A DNA stretch of 64,000 nucleotides from Flavivirga jejuensis (lineage in GTDB: Bacteria > Bacteroidota > Bacteroidia > Flavobacteriales > Flavobacteriaceae): contig NZ_JAUOEL010000003.1 of the NCBI RefSeq assembly GCF_030540765.1, positions 186,001 to 250,000 on the forward strand, read 5' to 3'. A program made the position numbers and the translations under genes. The notes under the pieces were generated by a model. It saw only the letters and a list, made by a program, of their open reading frames with translations. It made no database searches and was not told where the DNA came from. Positions 8,252-17,966 of this stretch are shown here, in pieces. The stretch's first letter is position 1; each line of letters begins with the position of its first letter.

Positions 8252-10759
8252 TTATGACTTCTTTTTTGCTGGTGCTTTTTTCTTAGTTGTTTTTTTCTTT
8301 GTTGCCTTTTTCTTTGGAGTATTGGCTTCTATAATTGCTTTAGCTTCTTCCAAAGTCATTTCTGAAACATCAACTGTTTTAGCAAGTTCTACTTTTATTT
8401 TCCCTTTCAAAACATTATGTCGACCCCAGCGCGCTTTTTCAACACGAACACCTTCTTCTTCCCAATTATGAATAACCTTGTCTATCTCTTTTTGAATCTT
8501 GGTCTCAATTAATTCAATAATATCATTATCAGATAAATTATCCCAATCGTATTTTTTATTTACGTTAATAAACATGTTGTTCCATTTAATAAATGGTCCA
8601 AAACGCCCTTTTCCTTTTTGTACAGGTAATTCTTTATACATATATATAGGTGCGTCTGCTTTTTGCTTTTCTTTAACTAAAACAACGGCAGCATCAAACT
8701 CTACACTTAAAGGATCTACACCTTTTGGCAACGAAACAAACGAATCGCCAAACTTAACATACGGACCAAAACGGCCATTATTCACCACAAGGTCTTCTCC
8801 TTCATAAGTTCCTAAACTCTTTGGAAGCTGAAATAAATCCATAGCTTCTTCATAAGTAATAGTAGTTAATTGCTGGTCTGGACTCAAACTGGCAAATTGT
8901 GGTTTCTCCTCATCATCAACAGTACCTATTTGCACCATGGGTCCAAACTTACCTAAACGTACACTTACTTGCTTTCCAGATTTTGGATCTGTTCCTAAAA
9001 TACGCTCGCCCGATTCTCTTTCTGCATTTTCTTTTACATCTTCCACCTTTGGATGAAAATCTTTATAAAATGATTTCATCATTTTAGTCCAATTCACATT
9101 CCCTTCGGCTATATCATCAAAATCGGCCTCAACCTTAGCTGTAAAATTATAATCTAAAATAGTTTCGAAATGATTTACCAAAAAGTCGGTTACTATCATA
9201 CCAATATCTGTTGGCACTAGTTTTCCTTTATCTGACCCTACTTTTTCAGTTAATTTTTTATCACTTACATCACCATTTTGAAGCTTTAATTGTGTATAAC
9301 TTCTCTCCACACCTTCTACAGCTCCTTTTTCTACATAGTTTCTATTCTGTATGGTTGAGATAGTTGGCGCATATGTTGATGGACGCCCAATTCCTAATTC
9401 TTCCAACTTCTTAACAAGGGATGCTTCTGTATACCTTGCTGGTGGTCGTGTGTAACGTTCTGTTGCTGTAATATAACTATTAAGAAGTGTCTCATTAACT
9501 TTCATTGCTGGTAGCATACCTTCTTGCTCAACATCTTCGTCATCTGTTCCTTCTAAATACACTTTTAAAAAGCCATCAAAAGTGATAACCTCTCCATTAG
9601 CTGTAAAGGTTTCATTATGCGTAGATCCGCTAACTTTAACATTGGTACGTTCTAACTCTGCTTCACTCATTTGTGATGCAATGGCACGTTTCCAAATTAA
9701 ATCGTATAAGCGTGCTTGATCTCTATCGATATCTACCGAATGTGTTGAAAAGTTCGTTGGACGAATAGCCTCATGCGCTTCTTGAGCTCCTTTTGCTTTT
9801 CCTTTATAATTTCTTGGTTTGCTATATCTCGAGCCATAAGCACTTTCAATTTCTGCCTCTGCTCCTTTTCGTGCTTCGTCTGATAGGTTAACACTATCTG
9901 TTCTCATATAAGTAATTAAACCTGCTTCGTAAAGGCGTTGCGCCATTGTCATGGTTTTACTTACTGAAAAATATAATTTACGTGAGGCTTCTTGTTGTAA
10001 TGTAGATGTTGTAAATGGTGCTGCGGGTGATTTTTTTGCTGGCTTTTTTTCTAAATCAGACACCTTAAAAGTCGCCGTACTATTTTTTTCTAAAAATTTC
10101 TGAGCGTCTTCTTTTGTTGAAAAATTCTTTGGCAGTTTCGCTTTAAAGGTTTGTCCGTCTTCGTTAGAAAACTCTGCATCAACTCTATATGAGGCTACAG
10201 AAGCAAAGCCTTGAATTTCTCTTTCTTTTTCAACAATTAACCTTACTGAAACAGATTGAACTCTACCAGCCGACAAGCCTCCTTTTACTTTTCTCCAAAG
10301 TACTGGAGAAAGCTCGTAACCAACTATTCTATCTAATACACGACGGGCTTGTTGTGCATCTACCAAATCGTAATCAATCCCCCTTGGGTTTTCAATTGCT
10401 TTTTGAATAGCCGCTTTTGTGATTTCGTGAAAAACAATACGTTTTGTTTTTTCTTTATCTAGTTTTAAAGTTTCAGACAGGTGCCAAGCAATAGCCTCTC
10501 CTTCTCGATCTTCATCACTTGCTAACCAAACCCATTCTGCGTTTTTAGCTAAGTCCTTTAATTTTTTTACAACTGCTTTCTTATCTTTAGAAACCTCATA
10601 ATTTGGTTTAAAATCACCATCAACATCGACCCCCAATTCTTTGGAAGGCAAATCGGATATATGCCCGAAACTAGACTCTACTTTAAAGTCTTTTCCTAAA
10701 AATTTCTCAATGGTTTTCGCTTTAGCTGGTGACTCAACAATCACTAAATTCTTCGTCAT
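8252..10759 (-). CDS. topA: DNA topoisomerase I (type IA)
   Basis: 835 residues. Relaxes negatively supercoiled DNA through a 5'-phosphotyrosine intermediate. The N-terminal Toprim domain shows VESPAKAKTIEKFLG (Glu9) and SDEDREGEAIAWHL (81-94); the catalytic Tyr is Y284 in LITYMRTDSVNLS; GRPSTYAPTI is the conserved C-terminal core motif. Instead of zinc fingers, the C-terminal third has several GRFGPYVKFG-type repeats, and the protein ends in a strongly basic Lys-rich tail, common in this phylum. A -7-like TACATTTG lies at 10779-10786 upstream. Confidence 0.97.
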   Translation of the reverse strand: MTKNLVIVESPAKAKTIEKFLGKDFKVESSFGHISDLPSKELGVDVDGDFKPNYEVSKDKKAVVKKLKDLAKNAEWVWLASDEDREGEAIAWHLSETLKLDKEKTKRIVFHEITKAAIQKAIENPRGIDYDLVDAQQARRVLDRIVGYELSPVLWRKVKGGLSAGRVQSVSVRLIVEKEREIQGFASVASYRVDAEFSNEDGQTFKAKLPKNFSTKEDAQKFLEKNSTATFKVSDLEKKPAKKSPAAPFTTSTLQQEASRKLYFSVSKTMTMAQRLYEAGLITYMRTDSVNLSDEARKGAEAEIESAYGSRYSKPRNYKGKAKGAQEAHEAIRPTNFSTHSVDIDRDQARLYDLIWKRAIASQMSEAELERTNVKVSGSTHNETFTANGEVITFDGFLKVYLEGTDDEDVEQEGMLPAMKVNETLLNSYITATERYTRPPARYTEASLVKKLEELGIGRPSTYAPTISTIQNRNYVEKGAVEGVERSYTQLKLQNGDVSDKKLTEKVGSDKGKLVPTDIGMIVTDFLVNHFETILDYNFTAKVEADFDDIAEGNVNWTKMMKSFYKDFHPKVEDVKENAERESGERILGTDPKSGKQVSVRLGKFGPMVQIGTVDDEEKPQFASLSPDQQLTTITYEEAMDLFQLPKSLGTYEGEDLVVNNGRFGPYVKFGDSFVSLPKGVDPLSVEFDAAVVLVKEKQKADAPIYMYKELPVQKGKGRFGPFIKWNNMFINVNKKYDWDNLSDNDIIELIETKIQKEIDKVIHNWEEEGVRVEKARWGRHNVLKGKIKVELAKTVDVSEMTLEEAKAIIEANTPKKKATKKKTTKKKAPAKKKS

Positions 10760-10842
10760 ACTTCAATTTTTGAAGCTACAAATGTATATGAAAAAAAGTT
10801 TATCTGCCGCATTTTACAGATTATCTGTTTATTTTTTAAATA

Positions 10843-10880
10843 AAAAAACCTGCTTTTAACATGTAATAAGCAGGTTTTTT
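10843..10880 (-). terminator. Hairpin terminator
   Basis: AAAAAACCTGCTT (10843-10855) pairs perfectly with AAGCAGGTTTTTT (10868-10880) with a 12-nt loop. Because both arms end in A/T tracts it can act in either direction; its position just after the stop of the 10899-11681 gene suggests it terminates that minus-strand unit upstream of topA. Confidence 0.8.
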
Positions 10881-10898
10881 ATATCGAAATTTAAAAAT

Positions 10899-11681
10899 TT
10901 ATTCGGATAAAATCCCTATCTCATCAATAGCATCAGTGCGTTTAAACCCAATAACCTTTTTATATATAAAATACGTTGGATGGTAAACAAAAGAAGCTGT
11001 AAAAAATATTCCTACTCCACATAATAAAAAACCAACTAGTTGTGACAACATAGAGGCTACCATGATTACGCCAAAAGTGATTAACCATTTTTTATGCCCT
11101 AATTTAAAACTTGCCTTTACAATCTCTCCCACACTAAGTTCTGGATTAAATGCATACATCAATGAAAAATAAGATAATGGTATAATTACATAAAATATAG
11201 GGAAATAACATAATAATGCAGCTAAAATGGCAATTCCGAAAGAAGCCAGCATTAATACAAATATTTTACTTAAATGCTTTGCTTTTACAAAAAAAAAGAA
11301 ATCGGATGTTGTTACTGCTTCATTATAATCTAACTTTTTCATTATTCTAAAAAAAGCGGCATTTAAAGCTACAGAAATTGCCGCAAAAACAAAAACCCCA
11401 ACAATTACAATTAAGACATATAACAGTGACATTCCTACAAAAAAACCATTAAACGATTCAAAACCCGAAGTGTCACCTTCTTGTTGTGCTATTAAAACAC
11501 CTATTAAAGGAAGATACAAAACAACAATTAAAGGCATTACAAGTATTATTGTAAATAGTTGCAATAAAAAACCTTGGAGCCATGTCTTTTTAAATAACTC
11601 AATAGACTCATTTAAAATAGTTCCAAAATCTAAAGCTTTGGCATTTTCTATCTTTTCTAATAAACTGTTGATTGTATTCAT
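10899..11681 (-). CDS. Polytopic membrane protein of unknown function (paralogue 1)
   Basis: 260 residues. A cytoplasmic-looking start MNTINSLLEKIENAKALDFGTIL is followed by about five or six hydrophobic segments (roughly 35-65, 85-112, 140-175, 200-230). Landmarks: NAAFFRIMKK, PLSYFSLMYAFNPELSVGEIVKASFKLGHKKWLITFG and a C-terminal YKKVIGFKRTDAIDEIGI. No enzyme motif is visible. In databases such flavobacterial proteins are often given an unreliable carotene-oxygenase name; I do not adopt it. It is clearly homologous to the next gene (11701-12471), 19 bp away on the same strand, so the two probably arose by duplication and are co-transcribed. Confidence 0.75.
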   Translation of the reverse strand: MNTINSLLEKIENAKALDFGTILNESIELFKKTWLQGFLLQLFTIILVMPLIVVLYLPLIGVLIAQQEGDTSGFESFNGFFVGMSLLYVLIVIVGVFVFAAISVALNAAFFRIMKKLDYNEAVTTSDFFFFVKAKHLSKIFVLMLASFGIAILAALLCYFPIFYVIIPLSYFSLMYAFNPELSVGEIVKASFKLGHKKWLITFGVIMVASMLSQLVGFLLCGVGIFFTASFVYHPTYFIYKKVIGFKRTDAIDEIGILSE

Positions 11682-11700
11682 ATATAAATTTCATCAATCA

Positions 11701-12471
11701 TTAATAATCAAAATCGTCCCTAAGTCCTATTTTTTCAATCTCACTATCTACTTTAAAGCCTATTACTTTCTTATAAATTAAAAATACAGGTAAATAAACA
11801 ATAGATACTGTTAAAAACAGTCCTACTCCACACCCCAATATCCCTAACATTCCTAAAATCCCTGTAACAAATAGCGCCCCAAAAGTGATTAGCCATTTTT
11901 TATTTCCTAAAGCAAAGCTTGCTTTTACTATTTCTGTTTCACTCAAATCTGGATTAAAAGCAAAAACAATAGCAAAGTACGATAAAGGCACAATTACATA
12001 TATGTAAGGAATTAAAAACAATAGCTGAGCAACTGTTGCTATTAAACTATATATAATACCTAACATAAAGACCTTCGTAAAGTATTCTTTATTAAAAAAA
12101 TAAAAATAGTCGTCGTTTCCAGTTTCTCCCGAATCTACTTGTTTGCAAATCCTATAAAAAGCGGCTACAAAAGCAAGAGTTAAAGTGCTTATCAAAATCG
12201 TTTGGGGAATACTGTAAATCACATTTTGAGAATAAAAACTCGTAATCAACTCTAAATCAAATCCATTACTAAAATCAAAAGCATTAGGAGCAAGACCTAT
12301 AAGTCCGAAGACAAAACCTATAATCATAGAAGCAATTACTATGAACAAGATAACTAAAAGCCCTTTAAGCCAGACTTTCTTATATAAATCTATAGAGTCG
12401 CTAATAATAGTGCCAAAATCTAAAGGTGCTGCGTTGTTTATTTTTTGGAATAGAGAATTTAGGGTATCCAT
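11701..12471 (-). CDS. Polytopic membrane protein of unknown function (paralogue 2)
   Basis: About 256 residues from the Met of MDTLNSLFQKINNAAPLDFGTII (12471); the longer frame to 12540 adds a Lys/Cys-rich stretch that does not match the paralogue start. Shared with the following gene: the opening, AAFYRICKQ, PLSYFAIVFAFNPDLSETEIVKASFALGNKKWLITFG and LIYKKVIGFKVDSEIEKIGL. Several membrane helices; no catalytic motif. First gene of a two-gene unit. Function unknown. Confidence 0.75.
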   Translation of the reverse strand: MDTLNSLFQKINNAAPLDFGTIISDSIDLYKKVWLKGLLVILFIVIASMIIGFVFGLIGLAPNAFDFSNGFDLELITSFYSQNVIYSIPQTILISTLTLAFVAAFYRICKQVDSGETGNDDYFYFFNKEYFTKVFMLGIIYSLIATVAQLLFLIPYIYVIVPLSYFAIVFAFNPDLSETEIVKASFALGNKKWLITFGALFVTGILGMLGILGCGVGLFLTVSIVYLPVFLIYKKVIGFKVDSEIEKIGLRDDFDY

Positions 12472-12542
12472 GGGCTTTGTTAAATTGGTTTTCAATTTTA
12501 AAAAGATACATTTTTTTTTAAATATGACGCAATATAACACAA

Positions 12543-12572
12543 AAAAACTGAGAACTTAACGCCTCAGTTTTA
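12543..12572 (-). terminator. Hairpin terminator
   Basis: AAAAACTGAG (12543-12552) pairs with CTCAGTTTTA (12563-12572). Read on the minus strand it ends in a run of U and lies downstream of the LVIVD lipoprotein gene, separated from its stop codon by the repeat at 12572-12611. Confidence 0.7.
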
Positions 12573-12611
12573 ATCTATTTTATTAAAAACTGTCAACTTA
12601 TTTAGTAGGAC
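12572..12611. repeat. Repeat copy B, partner of 25302-25350
   Basis: The segment AATCTATTTTATTAAAAACTG...AGGAC matches 25302-25343 at most positions (about 38 of 44 by eye). Both copies sit between a gene's 3' end and a terminator hairpin on the same side, although the hairpins differ in sequence. It may be a conserved 3' processing/termination element or the decayed end of an insertion sequence (the other copy ends TGAGTCGTCCTAAAATA when read on the minus strand, which resembles IS3-type ends). Confidence 0.55.
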
Positions 12612-12629
12612 AGCTTATATGTCAGAGTA

Positions 12630-13871
12630 TCATTTTAACGTATACGAACTTAATAACTCGACACCTTTTTCTATATATTTATATTGGTACAATGTATTAC
12701 CCCCTACCATAAGCAAGTTGCTTTCTAATGGGATAACATCTTTCGCCTGAACATCCCCATATGTTTTTGTTAGTTTTACATGTAACGGATCTACTTTATC
12801 AAATAACTTTAGTCCAGAGGTGCCATCACAAACAAATAATGTGTTTTCTTTAATACCCAATCCGTAAGGATTTTGTAATTCATAACGATTTGCCAATATT
12901 GGAGCTGCTTTATCGCTAATATCTATAACTTCTAAAACACTTTCTTCTTGCCCACAATCGTTACCGCCTCGCAATGTTAAATAAGCGTAATCTCCATCAA
13001 CAATTACAGGGTCGCACCCTTCCCAATGAGTAAACTCTGAAACATATTCTGGCGATGATGGATTCTCTATACTATAAATATACATCCCGTTAGTACTTCC
13101 TAAATACAAATAACCATTAGCTTGAAACATCGTTTCTATGTTCCATCCCGCATTTTGCGTATTTTCAAGTACTGGTGATGACAAACTTTGAATATTAAAA
13201 ATAGCCATTTGATAATTCCCTACTGTATATAAATAATTCTCAACTATTTGAAAACGCGCTAAAGAACCTCCTTGTCCTGTAACAGATTCTGCCGAGTTAA
13301 AAGCGACATCATTTGATATTATTTCTACAGCAATTAATCTGTTGTCTATTTTCTTACGCCATTCGGAAGTTACCTTCCAGCCAACAATAATTTCATTCTC
13401 ATAATCCATTTTTCCATAATCAACAGCTTGGGCTTCAATAGGAATATTATAGTTATAAATAGTAAAAACATCTTCTAACCTTTCAACTAAAGAAATCGAA
13501 TTAATATCAGAGATATCAAAAACCACTAAATCGGTAGCACTATCTGCATATAAAAAATCATCTTTCACCGAAATATCTTCATTTCCAGGAATATTAATAT
13601 ACTTAATCGCCTTTGGCAAAACAGGATTTGAATTATCGATAACATGCACCCCTTTATTAACATCACTAACAAAAATGTAGTTTTTATAAGCATATATTTT
13701 ACCAACCTTTTCAATATTTTTAGGCACTGTAATTGCAACCGAATTTCTAAAATCGGTTTTAGTCATTAACTCTGGAGTAGCCACTTGAACAAGCTCTAAG
13801 TCTAGATCTTTTTCATCACAAGACCATATGCTTATAAAAAATAAGGATAAAAAAAGATATTTTAATTTCAT
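12630..13871 (-). CDS. LVIVD-repeat-like beta-propeller lipoprotein
   Basis: 413 residues. Signal peptide MKLKYLFLSLFFISIWSC with lipobox Cys18, followed by DEKDLDLELV, the acidic tail typical of surface lipoproteins in this phylum. The body consists of repeating units such as FVSDVNKGVHVIDNSNPVLP, YADSATDLVVFDISD, YTVGNYQMAIFNIQS and LYLGSTNGMYIYSIENPSSP, i.e. LVIVD/WD-like propeller blades of about 40-50 residues. Expected at the outer membrane, possibly surface-exposed; ligand unknown. Its 3' side carries a repeat and a terminator. Confidence 0.75.
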   Translation of the reverse strand: MKLKYLFLSLFFISIWSCDEKDLDLELVQVATPELMTKTDFRNSVAITVPKNIEKVGKIYAYKNYIFVSDVNKGVHVIDNSNPVLPKAIKYINIPGNEDISVKDDFLYADSATDLVVFDISDINSISLVERLEDVFTIYNYNIPIEAQAVDYGKMDYENEIIVGWKVTSEWRKKIDNRLIAVEIISNDVAFNSAESVTGQGGSLARFQIVENYLYTVGNYQMAIFNIQSLSSPVLENTQNAGWNIETMFQANGYLYLGSTNGMYIYSIENPSSPEYVSEFTHWEGCDPVIVDGDYAYLTLRGGNDCGQEESVLEVIDISDKAAPILANRYELQNPYGLGIKENTLFVCDGTSGLKLFDKVDPLHVKLTKTYGDVQAKDVIPLESNLLMVGGNTLYQYKYIEKGVELLSSYTLK

Positions 13872-14127
13872 AGCTGGTCGTTTTAATATTTATAATTTAA
13901 TGAAGCCTTTAATATACAATATAATTTCATTACTTCCATTAATTTGACGTGATGTTAAATTAAATGAAATAGTTTTTCAAATACCGTCAAACAAGCTTCT
14001 TTATTTATTATTTCTGCATTGACAAAAGTATAGGGATCTGAAACTAAGTTAATATAATATATTGTTGTTTACAATAGTTGTTTGGTCTTAAATTTCATTT
14101 CCCTAACCGTAATGCTCCCATTTCGAA

Positions 14128-14823
14128 TTAATATTCCAGTACAGGATATCCGTTTTCACATACAACTCCCTTTGCTTGCGCAGGTAAATCGCATGTTGAA
14201 ACAATGTCCCATTTTATATTATATGCTTTTTCTAAATTTGTGTAGTCTTCAACTTTTTTCAAAAAAGCTACTGTATCTATTTTTGTAGAATAAGCGATAT
14301 ACCCTTGAAAGCCACCACAAGCTTTAGAACCATAAGTGGTAAAAGTCCAATCGTTAGCGTTTGTACAGGAAATACTTGTAGACAATTGATAAATCTCATC
14401 AAATAAATCCATTAAATCTCGATGGTCTTGCTCCTGCTCTGTCAGCTCTTTTTTTACGACTAATTCATTCTCAGTAAGTGATACAATGCGCCAGGCATAA
14501 CTAGGATATTGTTCTTGAGATATTACTATAAGCGCATTATCTAACTGCCATTCTCCACTATAATCGGAAAAAAATAATGGTGGCGTTCCACACCATCCAG
14601 ATGTACGCTCAACAAAGCCTCCATTTTCTTTAAATAAAATCCCATAATCTTCTTTAGGTAAATCTGTCGCTTTTCTAAACGTGGTATTTTCACCATTATA
14701 GATTGGGTCTATCCAACTACCTATTAAAAAATCATCTGATTCATTTTTAATCGTATCATCATCTGAACATGTCATGTTCGTAAAACAAAATATTACAGAA
14801 ACAACAAATAAAATCTTTTTCAT
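14128..14823 (-). CDS. Hypothetical lipoprotein
   Basis: About 231 residues from MKKILFVVSVIFCFTNMTCSDDD (14823), with a lipobox at MTC (Cys19) followed by an Asp-rich stretch that in this phylum often marks lipoproteins exported to the surface. The interior has a lipocalin-like feel (LIGSWIDP..., GGFVERTSGWCG, GEWQLDN.ALIVIS, ELVVKKEL), i.e. short beta strands with GxW, but I cannot assign a family firmly. Four further Cys residues (SCTN, KACGG, TCDLP, VCENG) may form disulfides. It ends about 257 bp downstream of the LVIVD gene start. Confidence 0.65.
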   Translation of the reverse strand: MKKILFVVSVIFCFTNMTCSDDDTIKNESDDFLIGSWIDPIYNGENTTFRKATDLPKEDYGILFKENGGFVERTSGWCGTPPLFFSDYSGEWQLDNALIVISQEQYPSYAWRIVSLTENELVVKKELTEQEQDHRDLMDLFDEIYQLSTSISCTNANDWTFTTYGSKACGGFQGYIAYSTKIDTVAFLKKVEDYTNLEKAYNIKWDIVSTCDLPAQAKGVVCENGYPVLEY

Positions 14824-14935
14824 AAATAGCATTTTTAAAGTTTTTGTTTTTTTTAAATAGATACCAAAAACCCATTTTGGTTGCGTAAAACAGTATTTTC
14901 AACTTCCAATAATTGAAATAAATTCAAACTGTCAG

Positions 14936-14968
14936 TTTGTCATAAAACACAAATAAATTGTATCTTTG
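14936..14968 (+). promoter_or_regulatory. Promoter of miaB (Bacteroidota type)
   Basis: TTTG at 14936-14939 and TATCTTTG at 14961-14968, spaced 21 bp, match the Bacteroidota primary-sigma consensus TTTG-N19/21-TAnnTTTG. Transcription would begin around 14975, inside the longest open frame of miaB, which supports the internal ATG at 15003 as the true start. Confidence 0.7.
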
Positions 14969-15002
14969 CACACTTATTGACTGCTATCAGTTTCGGTATA
15001 TT

Positions 15003-16451
15003 ATGGAGAAGATCATAGATGAAAATAAACAGGGTGAATCGCTCGCCCTAGAACAAAAAGAAAACAATAAACGCAAGCTTTTTATTGAAAGTTATGGATG
15101 TGCCATGAATTTTAGTGATAGTGAGATTGTGGCTTCTATCATGGCGGATCAAGGGTTTAACACGACGCAAAATTTAGAGGATGCCGATTTGGTTTTGGTA
15201 AACACCTGCTCTATACGAGATAAAGCGGAACAAACCGTACGTAAGCGTTTAGAAAAATACAATGCTGTAAAAAGAGAACATAACCCTAAAATGAAAGTAG
15301 GTGTTTTGGGATGTATGGCAGAGCGGTTAAAAACAAAATTTCTTGAAGAAGAAAAAATTGTAGACCTGGTTGTTGGTCCAGACGCTTATAAGGATTTACC
15401 TAATCTCTTAGCCGAAGTTGATGAAGGTCGCGATGCTATTAATGTTATTCTTTCTAAAGAAGAAACTTATGGTGATGTCTCTCCTGTACGTTTAAATACG
15501 AATGGCGTTACTGCCTTTGTTTCCATTACGCGTGGGTGTGATAACATGTGTACTTTTTGCGTGGTTCCTTTTACACGTGGGCGCGAGCGTAGTAGAGATC
15601 CACAAAGTATTCTTGAAGAAGTGAATAATTTATGGAATAGAGGCTTTAAAGAAATTACTTTGCTTGGTCAAAATGTAGACAGCTACCTTTGGTATGGTGG
15701 TGGATTAAAAAAAGATTTTGATAAAGCAAGTGAGATTCAAAAAGCTAGTGCTGTAAGCTTTTCTAACTTATTAGACCTTTGTGCCAAAACTCAACCAAAA
15801 ATGCGTATTCGCTTCTCAACATCAAACCCACAAGATTTAACGTTGGATGTAATAGAGACTATGGCAAAACATACTAATATTTGTAATCATATTCACTTAC
15901 CAGTACAAAGCGGAAGTGACCGCATTTTAAAGGAAATGAATCGTTTACATACACGCAAGGCATATTTTGATCTAATTGATAATATTCGTCGTATTATCCC
16001 AAATTGTGCTATTAGTCAGGATATGATTGTTGGATTTCCAACGGAGACAGAAGAAGATTTTCAAGATACCATTTCATTAATGAACTATGTAAAATATAAT
16101 TTCGGTTATATGTTTACCTATTCAGAACGCCCTGGAACTATGGCTGAACGTAAAATGAAAGATGATGTGCCAGAGGAAATAAAAAAACGAAGACTGCAAG
16201 ATATTGTCGATTTACAACGTGAACACAGTGAAATTAGAACCAAAGAACACCTCCATACGATTGTAGAAGTGTTAATTGAAAAAGAATCTAAAAAATCTAA
16301 CTCGCAGTGGTCTGGACGTACATCGCAAAATATTGTAGCCGTATTTCCAAAGGAACATTATAAAATAGGTGATTTTGTAAATGTAGAAATAACAGACTGT
16401 ACCAGTGCAACACTTATTGGTGAGGCTATTGCGTATTCTGAAAATAATTAA
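15003..16451 (+). CDS. miaB: tRNA-2-methylthio-N6-dimethylallyladenosine synthase
   Basis: 482 residues from the ATG at 15003. Radical-SAM methylthiotransferase that adds a methylthio group to i6A37 in tRNA. The N-terminal domain provides three cluster Cys (SYGCAMNFSDSE, VNTCSIRDKAEQ, LGCMAER), the radical-SAM domain has CDNMCTFCVVPFTRGRERSR with CxxxCxxC, and the C terminus is a TRAM domain (KSNSQWSGRTSQNIVAVF...). Full length for the family. It is the first gene of the plus-strand block with the sigma54 activator, lptE, secG and groESL; promoter at 14936-14968. Confidence 0.96.
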   Translation: MEKIIDENKQGESLALEQKENNKRKLFIESYGCAMNFSDSEIVASIMADQGFNTTQNLEDADLVLVNTCSIRDKAEQTVRKRLEKYNAVKREHNPKMKVGVLGCMAERLKTKFLEEEKIVDLVVGPDAYKDLPNLLAEVDEGRDAINVILSKEETYGDVSPVRLNTNGVTAFVSITRGCDNMCTFCVVPFTRGRERSRDPQSILEEVNNLWNRGFKEITLLGQNVDSYLWYGGGLKKDFDKASEIQKASAVSFSNLLDLCAKTQPKMRIRFSTSNPQDLTLDVIETMAKHTNICNHIHLPVQSGSDRILKEMNRLHTRKAYFDLIDNIRRIIPNCAISQDMIVGFPTETEEDFQDTISLMNYVKYNFGYMFTYSERPGTMAERKMKDDVPEEIKKRRLQDIVDLQREHSEIRTKEHLHTIVEVLIEKESKKSNSQWSGRTSQNIVAVFPKEHYKIGDFVNVEITDCTSATLIGEAIAYSENN

Positions 16452-16557
16452 AGATAAATAGACAAAAAAAGCAAGACACTTATGCAGAAAGAAATAGCGA
16501 TACAATCAAATTTAAAGTCTCGGTTCTTTTGTCTTGACTCTAAAATCTAAAAAATAA

Positions 16558-17826
16558 ATGGAATCAATACAATCTATAAAACAACGTTTTGGCATTATTG
16601 GTAATACCCCTTCACTAAATCGTGCTATTGAAAAAGCGATTCAGGTAGCTCCTACCGATATTTCGGTTTTGGTTACTGGAGAAAGTGGCGTTGGGAAAGA
16701 AAGCATTCCGAAAATAATACATCAATTATCGCATAGAAAACATAATAAATACATCGCTGTAAACTGTGGTGCTATTCCCGAAGGAACTATTGACAGTGAA
16801 CTTTTTGGACACGAAAAGGGTGCTTTTACAGGAGCGACACAAACCAGAGAAGGTTATTTTGAAGTAGCCGATGGTGGTACTATTTTTTTAGATGAAGTTG
16901 GAGAATTGCCATTAACTACTCAAGTACGTCTATTACGTGTTCTAGAAAATGGTGAGTTTTTAAAAGTTGGTTCCAGTAAAGTACAAAAAACGAATGTTCG
17001 TATTGTAGCAGCAACCAATGTAAATATGTTTGAAGCTATTGAAAAAGAAAAGTTTCGTGAAGATTTATATTATAGATTAAGCACAGTAGACATACATTTA
17101 CCGCCATTACGCGAGCGACGAGAAGATATTCATTTATTGTTTAGAAAATTTGCTAGCGACTTTGCCCTTAAATATAAAATGCCAACTGTAAAACTAACAG
17201 ACAATGCTATTCAAATATTAGCAAAACATCGTTGGAGTGGTAACATTCGTCAGCTTCGTAATATTGCAGAACAATTGTCAGTATTGGAACAAAACCGCAC
17301 TATAACTGCTGCAACACTTCAAAGTTATTTACCTATTTCTGGCACTAATTTGCCTGCAGTTATTAAAACTTCAAAATCTGAAAGTGATTTTAGTAGTGAG
17401 CGCGAAATTTTGTATAAAGTCCTTTTTGATATGAAAAGCGACCTAAACGATTTGAAAAAGCTTACTATGGAGCTTATGAAAAATGATAATACTAAGGATG
17501 TTGAGAAAAATAACGAAAGTTTAATTCAAAAGATTTATGGGAATGATGACGAAGACGGTGCCAACTACGAAGAATCAATAGAAAGGAATGAAGTTATCTC
17601 TATTCCAGAGCATACATCTAATGATGTTGAAATAGTAAACATTCAAGACAAATATCATTTTGCCGAAGAGATTGAAGAAGAAGAAACCTTGTCGTTACAT
17701 GACAAAGAATTAGAATTAATAAAAAAATCGCTGGAACGTCACAGCGGAAAGCGTAAATTAGCTGCTGCCGAACTCGGCATTAGTGAACGGACATTATATA
17801 GAAAGATAAAACAATATGATCTTTAA
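16558..17826 (+). CDS. Sigma54-dependent transcriptional activator
   Basis: 422 residues. It starts directly with the AAA+ domain: Walker A GESGVGKES (about 41-49), the sigma54-contacting GAFTGA loop (about 88-93), Walker B-like GGTIFLDEVGELP and the arginine-finger segment FREDLYYRLS. No receiver or GAF domain precedes it. The C terminus ends with a Fis-type helix-turn-helix (KRKLAAAELGISERTLYRKIKQY), and between the two lies an acidic linker of about 100 residues (290-390). It should activate RNA polymerase carrying RpoN; without a sensory domain, regulation may be by level or partner protein. It is in the position between miaB and lptE that I recall for flavobacteria. Confidence 0.93.
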   Translation: MESIQSIKQRFGIIGNTPSLNRAIEKAIQVAPTDISVLVTGESGVGKESIPKIIHQLSHRKHNKYIAVNCGAIPEGTIDSELFGHEKGAFTGATQTREGYFEVADGGTIFLDEVGELPLTTQVRLLRVLENGEFLKVGSSKVQKTNVRIVAATNVNMFEAIEKEKFREDLYYRLSTVDIHLPPLRERREDIHLLFRKFASDFALKYKMPTVKLTDNAIQILAKHRWSGNIRQLRNIAEQLSVLEQNRTITAATLQSYLPISGTNLPAVIKTSKSESDFSSEREILYKVLFDMKSDLNDLKKLTMELMKNDNTKDVEKNNESLIQKIYGNDDEDGANYEESIERNEVISIPEHTSNDVEIVNIQDKYHFAEEIEEEETLSLHDKELELIKKSLERHSGKRKLAAAELGISERTLYRKIKQYDL

Positions 17827-17966
17827 AAAATTGGCAGTAGCCAGTTGTAGTTTTCAGTCTAGATTACAACAAAACTACTAACCATTCGTTTTACAAATAT
17901 TAGCTAAATGTCACAAACATACAGTTAAAATGTAATCGAAGTAAAAGCAAAAATTCAATACAATAA

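Noticed and set aside
16472-16536. CAAGACA / TGTCTTG inverted pair between miaB and the sigma54 activator gene
   Set aside because: Only 7 bp with a loop of about 50; likely chance in AT-rich DNA, with no T tract for termination.
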